The position numbers and the translations under genes were made by a program. Source: WS-7 sp035635575 (GTDB lineage Bacteria > Eisenbacteria > RBG-16-71-46 > SZUA-252). From it: a DNA stretch of 64,000 nt. The notes under the pieces are model-generated. The model ran no database searches, had not been told where the DNA came from, and worked only from the letters and a program-made list of their open reading frames with translations. Location of the stretch: NCBI GenBank assembly GCA_035635575.1, contig DASQAV010000002.1, forward strand, positions 1 through 64,000, read 5' to 3'. How positions within the stretch are numbered: the first letter of the stretch is position 1; every line of letters begins with the position of its first letter. Below, piece after piece: positions 31,225-40,393 of the stretch.

Positions 31225-33663
31225 CTACTCCTCCTCGCCCTCGTCCTTCTCCTCGACCTTGGCGACGTCGATCAGCTGGTCGCCCGCTTCCAGGTTGATG
31301 AGCCGGACGCCCTGGGTATTCCGGCCGATCTCGGAGATTTCCGAGACCTTGGTGCGGATCACGATCCCGCCTCGGGTGATGAGCATCACCTGGTCGTTGG
31401 ATACGACTTCGAGGGCCGCGACCACGCGCCCATTCCGCTCGGTGGCCTGGATCGAGATGATCCCCTTCCCGCCGCGTCCGGTGATCCGGTACTCGGAGAT
31501 GGGAGAGCGCTTGCCGTATCCGTTCTCGGTGGCGACCAGGAGCGAGGCCTCGCGCTTCACCGCGATCATGCCGACCACCGCGTCGTCCTCTTCCAGGGTC
31601 ACGCCGCGAACGCCGTAGGCCGTGCGCCCCATGGGACGGACGTCCCCTTCGTTGAAGCGGATCGCCTTGCCGTTCCGCTTCTGCAAGATGATGTCCTGGG
31701 TCCCGTCGGTGAGGACCGCGTCGATGAGCGAGTCGTCACCGTCCACGCCGATCGCGACGATGCCGCCCCGGCGCGGATTGGAATAGGCGGAGAGCGGCGT
31801 CTTCTTCGCGGTGCCGTTCTTCGTGACCATCATGATGAAATGCGTGTCGTCGAATTCCTTCACGGGCAGCACGGACGCCACGCGCTCCTGCTGCGACATC
31901 TCGACCATGTTCACGATCGCCTTCCCCTTGGCGGTCCGGCCGCCCTGGGGCACCTCGTGCACCTTGAGCCAGTACACGCGACCGCGGTCCGTGAAGACGA
32001 GAATGTAGCTGTGGGTCGAGGCGATGAAGAGATGCTCGATGAAATCCTCTTCGCGCGTGCCCGCGCCCGTGACGCCGCGGCCGCCGCGCCGCTGGCTCCG
32101 GTACGTGGTGACCGGGAGCCGCTTGATGTAGCCCGCGTGGGAGATGGTGATGACCATGTCCTCTTCGGCGATCAGGTCCTCCGCCTCGAACTCTCCCGAG
32201 CCCGCGACGATCTCCGTGCGGCGATCGTCGCCGAAGCGCTCCCGCACCTGGACCAGCTCCTCCTTGATGATCTGGAGCACCTTGGCCGGCGAGGCGAGGA
32301 TCGCCTTGAGGCTCTCGATGAGCTGGATCACCTCGAGGTACTCGTCCTCCACCTTCTTCCGCTCGAGGCCGGTGAGCCGCGAGAGGCGCATCTCGAGGAT
32401 CGCGCTCGCCTGGATCTCGCTCAGGCCGAAGCGGCTCATGAGCCCGGTGCGCGCGGATTCGGTGTCTGCGGCCGCGCGGATGAGCTTCACGATCTCGTCG
32501 ATGTGGTCCAGGGCGATCTTCAGCCCTTCGAGGATGTGGGCGCGCTTCTCCGCCTCGGCCAGGTCGAACTTGGTGCGCCGGACCACGACCTCCTGGCGGT
32601 GGCCGATGTAGTGCTGGATCATCTCCTTCAGCGTGAGCGTGAGCGGGCGGTTGCCGACGAGCGCCAGCATGTTCGCGCCGAAGGTGGTCTGCATCTGGGT
32701 ATGCTTGAAGAGCTGGTTCAGGACGACCTTGGGCTGCGCGTCGCGCTTCAGCTCGATCACGATTCGCATCCCATCGCGGTCGGATTCGTCGCGGAGGTCG
32801 GAGATCCCGTCCAGCGGCCCGTCCTTCACGAGATCGGCGATCTTCTCGAGGAGCGCGGCCTTGCTCACCATGTAGGGAATCTCGGTTACGATGATCGCCT
32901 GGCGGTCCTTCCGGATCTCCTCGACCTCGGTCTTCGAGCGAACGGTGATGTGCCCGCGCCCGGTGCGGTAGCAGTCCGTGATTCCCTGGCGCCCGTAGAT
33001 GATTCCCCCCGTGGGGAAATCGGGGCCGGTCACGAGGCTTAGAAGCTCGTCCGCCTCGCACTGGGGGTTGTCGATGACGTGATGGATGGCGTCCACGATC
33101 TCGCGCAGGTTGTGGGGCGGGACGTTGGTGGCCATGCCGACCGCGATCCCGGCCGAGCCGTTCACGAGGAGGTTCGGAACCGCCGCGGGGAGCACGACCG
33201 GCTCCTCGCGCGACTCGTCGTAGTTCGGGCGCATGTCGACCGTGTCGCGCTCGATGTCGCGGAGCATCTCCTCCGCGAACTCGGTCAGCCGCGCCTCGGT
33301 GTAGCGCTCCGCCGCGGGGGCGTCGCCGTCCACCGAGCCGAAGTTCCCCTGACCGTCCACGAGCGGATACCGCATCGAGAAGGTCTGCGCCATGCGCACC
33401 ATCGTCTCGTAGACCGCCACGGTGCCATGCGGATGATAGTTTCCCGTCACGTCGCCGGTGATCTTCGCCGATTTCCGGAAGGGGCGGTCGTGGAGGAGAT
33501 TCAGCTCCCGCATCGCCACGAGAACGCGGCGGTGCACGGGCTTCAACCCGTCACGGACGTCCGGCAGGGCGCGCGAGACGATGACCGACATCGAATAGTC
33601 GATGTAGGAGTTCCGCATCTCATCTTCGATGTAGATCGGAACTTCTCTATCGCGCGTTGCCAT
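31225..33663 (-). CDS. gyrA: DNA gyrase subunit A
   Basis: Encodes 812 aa; ATG 33663 has AAGGAG 10 bases upstream. The catalytic tyrosine is Tyr121 in AERYTEARL, and the GyrA box QRRGGRGV marks a true gyrase rather than topoisomerase IV. Six beta-pinwheel repeats make up the C-terminal DNA-wrapping domain, which ends in the acidic tail EEKDEGEEE. In the quinolone region the sequence is HPHGTVAVYE, with Thr-Val where E. coli has Asp82-Ser83 and Glu for Asp87. It follows gyrB by 50 bases and is separated from rex by a single in-frame TAG. Confidence 0.98.
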   Translation of the reverse strand: MATRDREVPIYIEDEMRNSYIDYSMSVIVSRALPDVRDGLKPVHRRVLVAMRELNLLHDRPFRKSAKITGDVTGNYHPHGTVAVYETMVRMAQTFSMRYPLVDGQGNFGSVDGDAPAAERYTEARLTEFAEEMLRDIERDTVDMRPNYDESREEPVVLPAAVPNLLVNGSAGIAVGMATNVPPHNLREIVDAIHHVIDNPQCEADELLSLVTGPDFPTGGIIYGRQGITDCYRTGRGHITVRSKTEVEEIRKDRQAIIVTEIPYMVSKAALLEKIADLVKDGPLDGISDLRDESDRDGMRIVIELKRDAQPKVVLNQLFKHTQMQTTFGANMLALVGNRPLTLTLKEMIQHYIGHRQEVVVRRTKFDLAEAEKRAHILEGLKIALDHIDEIVKLIRAAADTESARTGLMSRFGLSEIQASAILEMRLSRLTGLERKKVEDEYLEVIQLIESLKAILASPAKVLQIIKEELVQVRERFGDDRRTEIVAGSGEFEAEDLIAEEDMVITISHAGYIKRLPVTTYRSQRRGGRGVTGAGTREEDFIEHLFIASTHSYILVFTDRGRVYWLKVHEVPQGGRTAKGKAIVNMVEMSQQERVASVLPVKEFDDTHFIMMVTKNGTAKKTPLSAYSNPRRGGIVAIGVDGDDSLIDAVLTDGTQDIILQKRNGKAIRFNEGDVRPMGRTAYGVRGVTLEEDDAVVGMIAVKREASLLVATENGYGKRSPISEYRITGRGGKGIISIQATERNGRVVAALEVVSNDQVMLITRGGIVIRTKVSEISEIGRNTQGVRLINLEAGDQLIDVAKVEEKDEGEEE

Positions 33664-33713
33664 CGATCAAAGGCTCCTTGGTTGAGATCGCCGCCGCACG
33701 AGCGGCGTGAATG

Positions 33714-35660
33714 CTAGATATCCAGATTCCGGACGCTGTCCGCATACTCTTCGATGAACTTGCGCCGCGGCTCCACCTGATCTCCCATGAGCACGGTGAA
33801 CATCCGCTCCGCTTCCGGCAGGTCCTCGAGCTTGACCCGCAGCATGGACCGCTGGGCGGGGTCCATGGTCGTGGCCCAGAGCTGGTCGGGATTCATCTCC
33901 CCCAGACCCTTGTAGCGCTGGAGCGTGATCCCCTTCTTCCCCCCGAGCTCCTCGAAGGCCTTGTCCCGCTCCGCGTCGTCGTAGGCGTAGCGAATCGTCT
34001 TCCCTTTCTGGACCCGGTAGAGGGGTGGCATGGCGATGTGGATGTAGCCCCGCTCGATCAGCGCCTTCATGTGCCGGAAGAAGAACGTCAACAAGAGTGT
34101 CCGGATGTGGGCGCCGTCCACGTCCGCGTCGGTCATGATGATGATCCGGTGATAGCGCGCCTTGTCGGCGTCGAAGTCCTCGGCGATCCCGGTGCCGAGC
34201 GCGGTGATGAGCGTCCGGATTTCCTCGTTCGAGAGCATCTTGTCCAGGGAGGCCTTCTCCACGTTCAGGATCTTCCCCTTGAGCGGGAGGATGGCCTGAT
34301 TCTTCCGGTCGCGCCCCATCTTGGCCGAGCCGCCGGCCGAGTCCCCCTCGACGAGGTAGATCTCGCACAGCGCGGGATCGGTGAGCTGACAATCGGCCAG
34401 CTTCCCGGGAAGCGAGCCGGAGTCCAGGATGCTCTTCCGTCGCGCGAGATCGCGCGCCTTGCGGGCCGCCTCCCGCGCGCGGGCGGTCGCGATGCACTTC
34501 TCCACGATCTTCCGCGCGACCTGGGGATTCTCTTCGAAGTAGTTCCGGAGTCCCTCCCCTACGGCCGACTCCACGACGCCCTTCGCTTCGGTGTTCCCGA
34601 GCTTCGCCTTGGTCTGCCCCTCGAACTGGGGATCGGGAAGCTTCACGCTCACGACGGCGGTCAGGCCCTCGCGAACGTCCTCGCCGCCCAGCGTGACCTC
34701 CTTGAGCGACTTCGTGAGCCCCTCGCGCTCCGCGTAATTGTTGATCGTGCGCGTCAGGGCCGCGCGGAAGCCGATGAGGTGCGTTCCGCCCTCGACCGTG
34801 TTGATGTTGTTCACGAAGGAGTAGACGTTCTCGACGTAGCCGTCGTTGTACTGGACGGCGAACTCGACCGTCACCCGATCCTTGTCCTTCGTGTGATAGA
34901 TCGGGGACGGGTGCAGCACGGTCTTGTTCTCGTTCAGGTACTTCACGAAGTGGGAGATGCCTCCCTCGTACTGGAAGTCGTGCTTCTTCCCCGTGCGCTC
35001 GTCGTGGAAGGTGATCCGGATTCCCTTGTTCAAGAACGCCAGCTCGCGGAGGCGCTGCGAGAGCGTGTCGAAGCTGTAGTCGACCGTCTCGAAGATCGTA
35101 GGGTCCGGCTTCCAGGTCACGGTCGTGCCGGTCTCCGTCGTCTCGCCCCGGACTTCCAGGTCCGCCTTGACCTCGCCGCGCTCGTAGCGCTGGTGGTAGC
35201 GCTTCCCGCCACGGCGCACTTCGACCTCGAGCCACTCCGAGAGGGCGTTCACCACCGACACGCCGACGCCGTGGAGTCCGCCCGAGACCTTGTACGAGTT
35301 CTCGTCGAACTTGCCGCCGGCGTGGAGGGTGGTCATGACGACCTCGAGCGCCGGACGGTTCTGCGTCGGATGGATGTCCACGGGAATGCCGCGGCCGTTG
35401 TCGATCACGGTGACGCTGGAGTCGGTGTGGATCGTGACGTTGACCTCGGTGCAGAATCCGGCCAGCGCCTCGTCGACCGAGTTGTCCACGACCTCGTAGA
35501 CGAGATGGTGGAGTCCGCTCTGGCCCGTCGAGCCGATGTACATGGCAGGGCGCTTGCGGACACCCTCCAGGCCCTTGAGGACCTGGATGTTCCTCGCGTC
35601 GTAGGAGTGTCCCTCCGGGGCCGGCGTCAGCGTTGCCGCTTCCTCACGGGGTCCGTTCAC
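33714..35660 (-). CDS. gyrB: DNA gyrase subunit B
   Basis: Encodes 648 aa from GTG 35660, overlapping the DUF721 stop as GTGA. ATP-binding GHKL motifs (VYEVVDNSVDEALAG, DNGRGIPVDI, GGLHGVGVSVVNALS) are followed by the transducer and TOPRIM domains (YLVEGDSAGGSAKMGRD, MTDADVDGAHIRTLLL) and the tail QLWATTMDPAQRSMLRV. Length is that of the short gyrases without the 170-residue insert seen in E. coli. It introduces negative supercoils together with GyrA. Confidence 0.98.
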   Translation of the reverse strand: MNGPREEAATLTPAPEGHSYDARNIQVLKGLEGVRKRPAMYIGSTGQSGLHHLVYEVVDNSVDEALAGFCTEVNVTIHTDSSVTVIDNGRGIPVDIHPTQNRPALEVVMTTLHAGGKFDENSYKVSGGLHGVGVSVVNALSEWLEVEVRRGGKRYHQRYERGEVKADLEVRGETTETGTTVTWKPDPTIFETVDYSFDTLSQRLRELAFLNKGIRITFHDERTGKKHDFQYEGGISHFVKYLNENKTVLHPSPIYHTKDKDRVTVEFAVQYNDGYVENVYSFVNNINTVEGGTHLIGFRAALTRTINNYAEREGLTKSLKEVTLGGEDVREGLTAVVSVKLPDPQFEGQTKAKLGNTEAKGVVESAVGEGLRNYFEENPQVARKIVEKCIATARAREAARKARDLARRKSILDSGSLPGKLADCQLTDPALCEIYLVEGDSAGGSAKMGRDRKNQAILPLKGKILNVEKASLDKMLSNEEIRTLITALGTGIAEDFDADKARYHRIIIMTDADVDGAHIRTLLLTFFFRHMKALIERGYIHIAMPPLYRVQKGKTIRYAYDDAERDKAFEELGGKKGITLQRYKGLGEMNPDQLWATTMDPAQRSMLRVKLEDLPEAERMFTVLMGDQVEPRRKFIEEYADSVRNLDI

Positions 35661-36031
35661 CGCTTCCTTACCTCCTTGGATCTCATGGGTACGAATCGTA
35701 TGGCGCGAATCCGTTGTTCCGGCTGAAGCTCCCGGTTCATGCGTTCCAGGATGCCCTGACGCAACACGGCGAGGTGCCCCATCCAGGTAGCGCCTTGCAC
35801 CTCGACCAGGAGCTCCCCGTCCCGCACGCCGACGCAGTTCGTCCGCGCGAGCGCCTCGGGTCCTCCCGTCTCCTTCCCCACCGCATCGGCCCAGCGCTCG
35901 GTCGCCTCGGCTGCGGCGAACCGCGTCTCGAGCTTGAGTAGCAGGAGCACGTTCTCGAGCACGGTCGCGACCGGCTCGAACCCTTCCCGTTCCGCCGCTG
36001 CCTCGTGTCCCCTGCTCCCGGTGCGTCTCAC
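35657..36031 (-). CDS. DUF721 / DciA-like protein
   Basis: Encodes 124 aa from GTG 36031, overlapping the recF stop by 4 bases, and overlaps gyrB in turn. The core ADAVGKETGGPEALARTNCVGVRDGELLVEVQGATWMGHLAVLRQGILERMN matches the DUF721 domain (W-x-x-x-V-G, ..L.V...S..W...L). DciA members load the replicative helicase in bacteria lacking DnaC/DnaI, and the recF-DUF721-gyrB order is a common origin arrangement. The 124-aa length is the simple form. Confidence 0.85.
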   Translation of the reverse strand: MRRTGSRGHEAAAEREGFEPVATVLENVLLLLKLETRFAAAEATERWADAVGKETGGPEALARTNCVGVRDGELLVEVQGATWMGHLAVLRQGILERMNRELQPEQRIRAIRFVPMRSKEVRKR

Positions 36032-37137
36032 GCGGCGCTCCCCAGCAGGGCTCCCTGCTCGATGGGAATGCGCCGGAACCGCCCCGGCGTCTGCGTAAGC
36101 TGACGGCACGCCGTGACGAGCACCTGGCTCGACTCCGGCACCAGACCCAGAATCCGGCCGATCCAGCGCGGATCCAGCTCCGATTCCGGATCGTCGAGGA
36201 GAATCACCGGCGGATCGCTCCTCCGCTCCTCGAAGACCCGCGCCAGCGCGAGCCGAAGCAGGATCGAATAGAGCCTCGAATATCCCCGCGAGGCCCCGTC
36301 CGTCAGCTCGTCCGCTCCGATCGTGCACCGGAGCCGCGCGCGATGCGGCCCGTGCATGGTCCAGCCCATGCGGCGATCCAGGCGGCGTCCCCCGGAGAGG
36401 CGCTCCATCCGGACCTGCGCTTCCTCTTCATCGGAGAGATCCGAATCGCCGAATCCGTCCCGGTATTCGAGCCCGGGCCGAAGCTCCGGATCCACCTGCG
36501 CGGCCAGCTCCCACGCGCTCTGGCCGAGCTCGGCACAGAGATTCCTTCGCCTTCGGTCCAGGGACGTTCCCGCGCGCGCGAGAATCTCTTCCCACGCGGA
36601 CCATTCGGCGGGATCGGTGCCCGGCCCCCGCCGTTCGGCGATGAGGATCTGGTTCCTCTGCCGCAGCGCCGCCGTGTAATCGCGGAGCGAGCCCAGATAG
36701 GCGGGCTCGAGCTGGCAGAGCGCCAGATCCAGAAAGCGCCGGCGCGAGGCGGGGCCGCCGTTGAGCACCGCGACGTCCTCGACCGAGAAGTGCACCGTGC
36801 AGAACCGGCCCAGGAGATCGCTCATGCGCGTGAGCGGCGCTCCGTCCACGAGCACTTCCTTGGGACCGGAGCCTCCCCGAGCGACGATCTCGCGCACGAC
36901 GCCAAGCCCGTCGCGCGTCACGCCGCGCACCTCGAACGACGAGGCATCCCGCCGCAAGAGCGCAGGATCACGCGAGCCGCGGAACGACTTGCCGATCGAG
37001 AGCAGCACGATCGCCTCGATCAGGTTCGTTTTTCCCGATCCGTTCTCGCCCACGACCAACGCAGAGTCGCCGCGCAGGTCGAACCTGGCTTCCTTGTGGT
37101 TCCGGAATTCGCGAAGCTCAATGGACTGAAGGCGCAC
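36028..37137 (-). CDS. recF: RecF recombination mediator
   Basis: Encodes 369 aa from GTG 37137. Walker A is GENGSGKTN near residue 34; the ABC signature lies near DGASRGYSRLYSILLRLALA and Walker B is PVILLDDPESELD. It loads RecA at single-strand gaps with RecO and RecR. It follows dnaN after 10 bases and precedes the DUF721 gene in the conserved origin order. The N-terminal sequence LQSIELREFRNH is typical. Confidence 0.96.
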   Translation of the reverse strand: MRLQSIELREFRNHKEARFDLRGDSALVVGENGSGKTNLIEAIVLLSIGKSFRGSRDPALLRRDASSFEVRGVTRDGLGVVREIVARGGSGPKEVLVDGAPLTRMSDLLGRFCTVHFSVEDVAVLNGGPASRRRFLDLALCQLEPAYLGSLRDYTAALRQRNQILIAERRGPGTDPAEWSAWEEILARAGTSLDRRRRNLCAELGQSAWELAAQVDPELRPGLEYRDGFGDSDLSDEEEAQVRMERLSGGRRLDRRMGWTMHGPHRARLRCTIGADELTDGASRGYSRLYSILLRLALARVFEERRSDPPVILLDDPESELDPRWIGRILGLVPESSQVLVTACRQLTQTPGRFRRIPIEQGALLGSAA

Positions 37138-37147
37138 GCGTTCCGGG

Positions 37148-38281
37148 TCAGCTCGCCAGGCGAAGGGGCATCACGAGACAGAGAAGATCCTCTTTCGAGG
37201 CGCTCCCCTTGTCCGTTTGCGCGGTGGGCGCGATGAGTCCGGCCGTCACCGGCGTGTTGAGACGAATGTCGACTTCTTCGCTGTCGATCGTACGAAGAAT
37301 GTCGAGCAGGTAGGCCGCGTTGTACCCGATGTCGAGGTCGTCCGAGCCGTACTGCGCGTCGAGCTCCTCGGTCGCGTCTCCCTGGTCGGGCGTCTGAACC
37401 ATCAGGGTGAGGCGATTGGGGCGCAGCGAGAGTTTCACCTGGCGCGTGAGGCTGTCGGAGAACACTGAAACGCGCTCCAGCGCCTGGGCCAGATCTTCCC
37501 GTTTCACCCTTAGATGCTTGTTGTTCTGCTTGGGAAGCACCTGTTCGTAGTTCGGAAACGGCCCTTCGATCAACTTCGTCGTGAGCGTGGTGTCGCCGAT
37601 CGTGAAGCGGGCGTGATTCTTTGAAATTCCAATGCTCACGGGCCCCGCGGCCAGGGCCAGCAGCCGCTGCAGCTGATTCAAGGCCTTGAGGGGCACGATG
37701 ACGTCCCCCTTGGGTGGCGTGGGAATCCCTCCCGTGGGCGTACACGATGCCTTGGAGAGCCGGTGCCCATCCGTCGCCACCACGCGCAGCTCCCCGTCAC
37801 GCACCTGGAACAACGCGCCGTTCAGGGCCGGCCGCGTCTCATCCGTCGAGACCGAATAGATCGTGCGGCGGATCAGACGCTCGAGCAGATCCGGCTCGAG
37901 CGAGATCTCGGAATCCGCTTCCACCTTGGGAAGCGCCGGAAATTCCTCCGGACGGATGCAGAGAAACTTGTAGCGGCCGCTTTTGCTCCCCACGTTCAGC
38001 GTGAGGTCCTTCGCTTCGATCTTGAGCTCCTCTTTTGGAAGCTTTCGCACGAGCTCGAAGAGCTTCTTTGCGGGGACGGTCAGCGTTCCTGAATCTTTGA
38101 CGTTCGCGCGTGCCTTCGTCGCGATCGCGAGGTCCAGATCGGTCGCCCGCATCTCCACCTTGTCCTCGGAAGCCTCTAGGAAAATGTTCGAGAGGACGGG
38201 TAGTGTCGTTCGGCTTGGAACCGCGCTCGAAACCACCTGCAAAGCGTCGAGAAATTCGCTCTGCGCAATCGAGAACTTCAT
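37148..38281 (-). CDS. dnaN: DNA polymerase III beta sliding clamp
   Basis: Encodes 377 aa. ATG 38281 has AGGA about 7 bases upstream; the longer GTG/ATG option at 38305 lacks one. All three clamp domains are present: N-terminal MKFSIAQSEFLDALQVVSSAVPS with LPVLSNIFLEA, middle TRPALNGALFQVRDGELRVVATDGHRLS, and C-terminal end LCLVMPLRLAS with the MPxR/L motif. A good minus-strand promoter lies in the gap before it, so dnaN may be expressed independently of dnaA. Confidence 0.97.
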   Translation of the reverse strand: MKFSIAQSEFLDALQVVSSAVPSRTTLPVLSNIFLEASEDKVEMRATDLDLAIATKARANVKDSGTLTVPAKKLFELVRKLPKEELKIEAKDLTLNVGSKSGRYKFLCIRPEEFPALPKVEADSEISLEPDLLERLIRRTIYSVSTDETRPALNGALFQVRDGELRVVATDGHRLSKASCTPTGGIPTPPKGDVIVPLKALNQLQRLLALAAGPVSIGISKNHARFTIGDTTLTTKLIEGPFPNYEQVLPKQNNKHLRVKREDLAQALERVSVFSDSLTRQVKLSLRPNRLTLMVQTPDQGDATEELDAQYGSDDLDIGYNAAYLLDILRTIDSEEVDIRLNTPVTAGLIAPTAQTDKGSASKEDLLCLVMPLRLAS

Positions 38282-38732
38282 GGCCACTTCCTGTGCTGTG
38301 ATCATCTCCGTTGATCCCCCGCTAATCTTTTGTCGGATTAGGGTTTGCAGGTGGCGTCGGGAAGGGTCTTTGCTCCTCGAAAAGTATAGTTTCGGAGGGT
38401 CTTTTTCACAATAGAAAACCCCTTATTTTTGATGCTGTTTTGGGCTTCCTGTTCCGGGAGCTACGAAGATCAGGTTCCATGAATAGAAGCAGTAGTACTA
38501 GGGGCTGTGGATTGTGTGGATTGAGCACAGTGCAAACCTCCGAAGTAATTGTGCCACAGTAGATTAGAAAATCGTGTCGACGAGCCGAGCGCGGTGAAGC
38601 GTTGTGGACAAGCCCAAAGTTATGCCCGGTAATCCACAAAACGGACGAGCCCCCCGCGTTATCCACACGGAACTCACCGTCTTTGAGTCGGTGAATCCCG
38701 GGGATCCGCGGGGGTCGCCCGTTTGATCTTCG
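38282..38732. other. Intergenic part of oriC between dnaN and dnaA with DnaA boxes
   Basis: The 451-base gap holds no gene. DnaA boxes or near matches: TTATCCACA 38659-38667 (exact), TAATCCACA 38630-38638, TGTGGACAA 38603-38611 (reverse) and a tandem pair TGTGGATTG at 38506-38514 and 38515-38523. Next to them are stretches unusually rich in A and T for this genome (around 38405-38450 and 38545-38575), candidates for the unwinding element. The arrangement is typical of a chromosomal origin, with the dnaN promoter at the left. Confidence 0.8.
38383..38411 (-). promoter_or_regulatory. Sigma70-type promoter for dnaN
   Basis: On the minus strand, TTGTGA (38411-38406), a 17-base spacer and TATACT (38388-38383) match the housekeeping consensus at 4/6 and 5/6. 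The expected start leaves a 95-base leader before dnaN. Confidence 0.6.
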
Positions 38733-40070
38733 TTACGTGCTGATGTTGGAGATGAGCTCTTCAACGACGAGTCGGAGCTCCTGGTCGGTGGACATGAGCG
38801 CTTCGATCTTGCTGCAGGCGTGGAGCACGGTGGAGTGATCGCGACCGCCGAATTTATTGCCGATGTCCGCGAGCGAAAGGTCGGTCGTGGCGCGCGCGAT
38901 GTACATGCCGATCTGACGGGGGAAGGCGATCACGTCGGTGCGGCGCTTTCCGCGGAGCGATTCCTCGGACACGTTGAAGTGCCTCGACACCAGGCGCTGG
39001 ATGTCGGAGACGTCGACGCGCGCCATGTCCGGCTTGATCTGGTCGCGCAGCACCTCCTGGGCGAATTCCACGGTCATCTTCTGATTCATGAGATCCGCAA
39101 AGGCGAGGAGCCTCGAGAGGGAGCCCTCGAGATCGCGGATGTTCGTCTTGATGCTGCTCGCGAGGAGAAGGCAGACCTCGTTCGGGATGGTCCGGTTCTG
39201 GAGCTCCGCCTTCTTCTTCACGATCGCGACCCGCGTCTCCAGATCCGGCGCCTTGAGATCCACGGACATCCCCCAGCCGAATCGGGAGACGAGGCGCTCC
39301 TCGATTCCGGTCATCTGGTTCGGAGGAGCGTCGCTCGTGAGCACGATCTGCTTCCGGGAGTCGTGGAGCGAATTGAAGGTGTGGAAGAACTCCTCCTGCG
39401 TGCTCTCCTTGCCCGCGAGAAACTGCACGTCGTCGAGGAGGAGCACATCGACCGTGCGGTAGCGGCTCTTGAACTCGAGCGTCGTGGCGTGCTGGATGGC
39501 GTAGATCATCTCATTCATGAATTTCTCGGCGCTCACGAGGAAGATTCGAGCGCTGGGCCGGCTGGCGCGGACATGGTGCCCGATGGCGTGCATGAGGTGG
39601 GTCTTGCCCAGCCCCACGCCGCCGTAGATGAAGAGCGGGTTGTAGCACTCCCCGGGATCTTTCGCCACCGCCTGAGCCGTCGCGTGAGCCATTTGATTCC
39701 CGCTCCCCACGATGAAGGTCTCGAAGGTGTTGTTGGGGCTGAGGAGGCATTCGTTCCGGGAGGGAAGGGGTCCGCGGGGTCGCTCCTCGAACACCGGGGG
39801 CTCCGGCGTCCGCACCTGGAAGGCGAGAATCACCGGGTGGCCCGCCACGGCGGCGAGGGAGGACTCGATGAGGCCCCGGTAATGGTGGTCGAGCCAATCC
39901 ACGTAGAATTGGCTCGGAACCTCGAGCACCATCGCGGACCCGTCGAAGTCGAGCGGTCCGAGGGAGCGAAACCACGTTTCGAAGGTCTGACTCGAGATGT
40001 GAGTCTGGATCTTTTCGAGAGCGCCCTGCCACACGTCACCCGCCACCATGGACTCCGTCATCGTCGTCAT
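38733..40070 (-). CDS. dnaA: Chromosomal replication initiator DnaA
   Basis: Encodes 445 aa. ATG 40070 has GGGGA 5 bases upstream; GTG 40100 would add ten atypical residues. Domain I begins VWQGALEKIQTHISSQTFETWF; the AAA+ domain has Walker A GGVGLGKTHLMHAIG, Walker B VLLLDDVQFLAG and the sensor region; domain IV has the signature GGRDHSTVLHACSKI for box recognition. It melts the origin and regulates its own gene. Boxes lie both upstream (40104-40124) and downstream. Confidence 0.98.
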   Translation of the reverse strand: MTTMTESMVAGDVWQGALEKIQTHISSQTFETWFRSLGPLDFDGSAMVLEVPSQFYVDWLDHHYRGLIESSLAAVAGHPVILAFQVRTPEPPVFEERPRGPLPSRNECLLSPNNTFETFIVGSGNQMAHATAQAVAKDPGECYNPLFIYGGVGLGKTHLMHAIGHHVRASRPSARIFLVSAEKFMNEMIYAIQHATTLEFKSRYRTVDVLLLDDVQFLAGKESTQEEFFHTFNSLHDSRKQIVLTSDAPPNQMTGIEERLVSRFGWGMSVDLKAPDLETRVAIVKKKAELQNRTIPNEVCLLLASSIKTNIRDLEGSLSRLLAFADLMNQKMTVEFAQEVLRDQIKPDMARVDVSDIQRLVSRHFNVSEESLRGKRRTDVIAFPRQIGMYIARATTDLSLADIGNKFGGRDHSTVLHACSKIEALMSTDQELRLVVEELISNIST

Positions 40071-40103
40071 GTTGTCCCCATCCCCGCACAGGGTGTCCAC
40101 CGC

Positions 40104-40124
40104 TTATCCACATACTTATCCACA
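40104..40124. promoter_or_regulatory. Two exact DnaA boxes upstream of dnaA
   Basis: TTATCCACA at 40104-40112 and again at 40116-40124 are exact consensus boxes on the plus strand, 12 bases from start to start, only 34 bases before the dnaA ATG. They may autoregulate dnaA and form the second half of a bipartite origin. Confidence 0.85.
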
Positions 40125-40130
40125 AAGAAA

Positions 40131-40171
40131 TCGGGGCGTAACGGGCGTGCTTCCGATCCGTTACGCCCCGA
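40131..40171. repeat. 14-bp perfect inverted repeat beside the DnaA boxes
   Basis: TCGGGGCGTAACGG (40131-40144) is the exact reverse complement of CCGTTACGCCCCGA (40158-40171), with a 13-base spacer. It lies in the dnaA-rpmH gap right next to the paired boxes. It could be an operator for a dimeric protein or a cruciform/hairpin; no T-run follows. Confidence 0.75.
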
Positions 40172-40393
40172 GAAAGGGCTATCGGCCTTGAGTATCCTCA
40201 CAACGCGTCTTGTCCGAGTTTTGAGGGGCGCGTCGTCCGCGCGGGGGAGACCCGACTGCGAAGACCTGGAGCATGAGCGGTGACGTTCACGTTCCCAGTC
40301 TTCGCGACGGGCGCAATGTAGCATCCGTGGTTCGGACGCGCGCAACGAAAATCTTTCGGCGGTGGAACCGCCGTGGTACCGCGGGCTTTCGGA

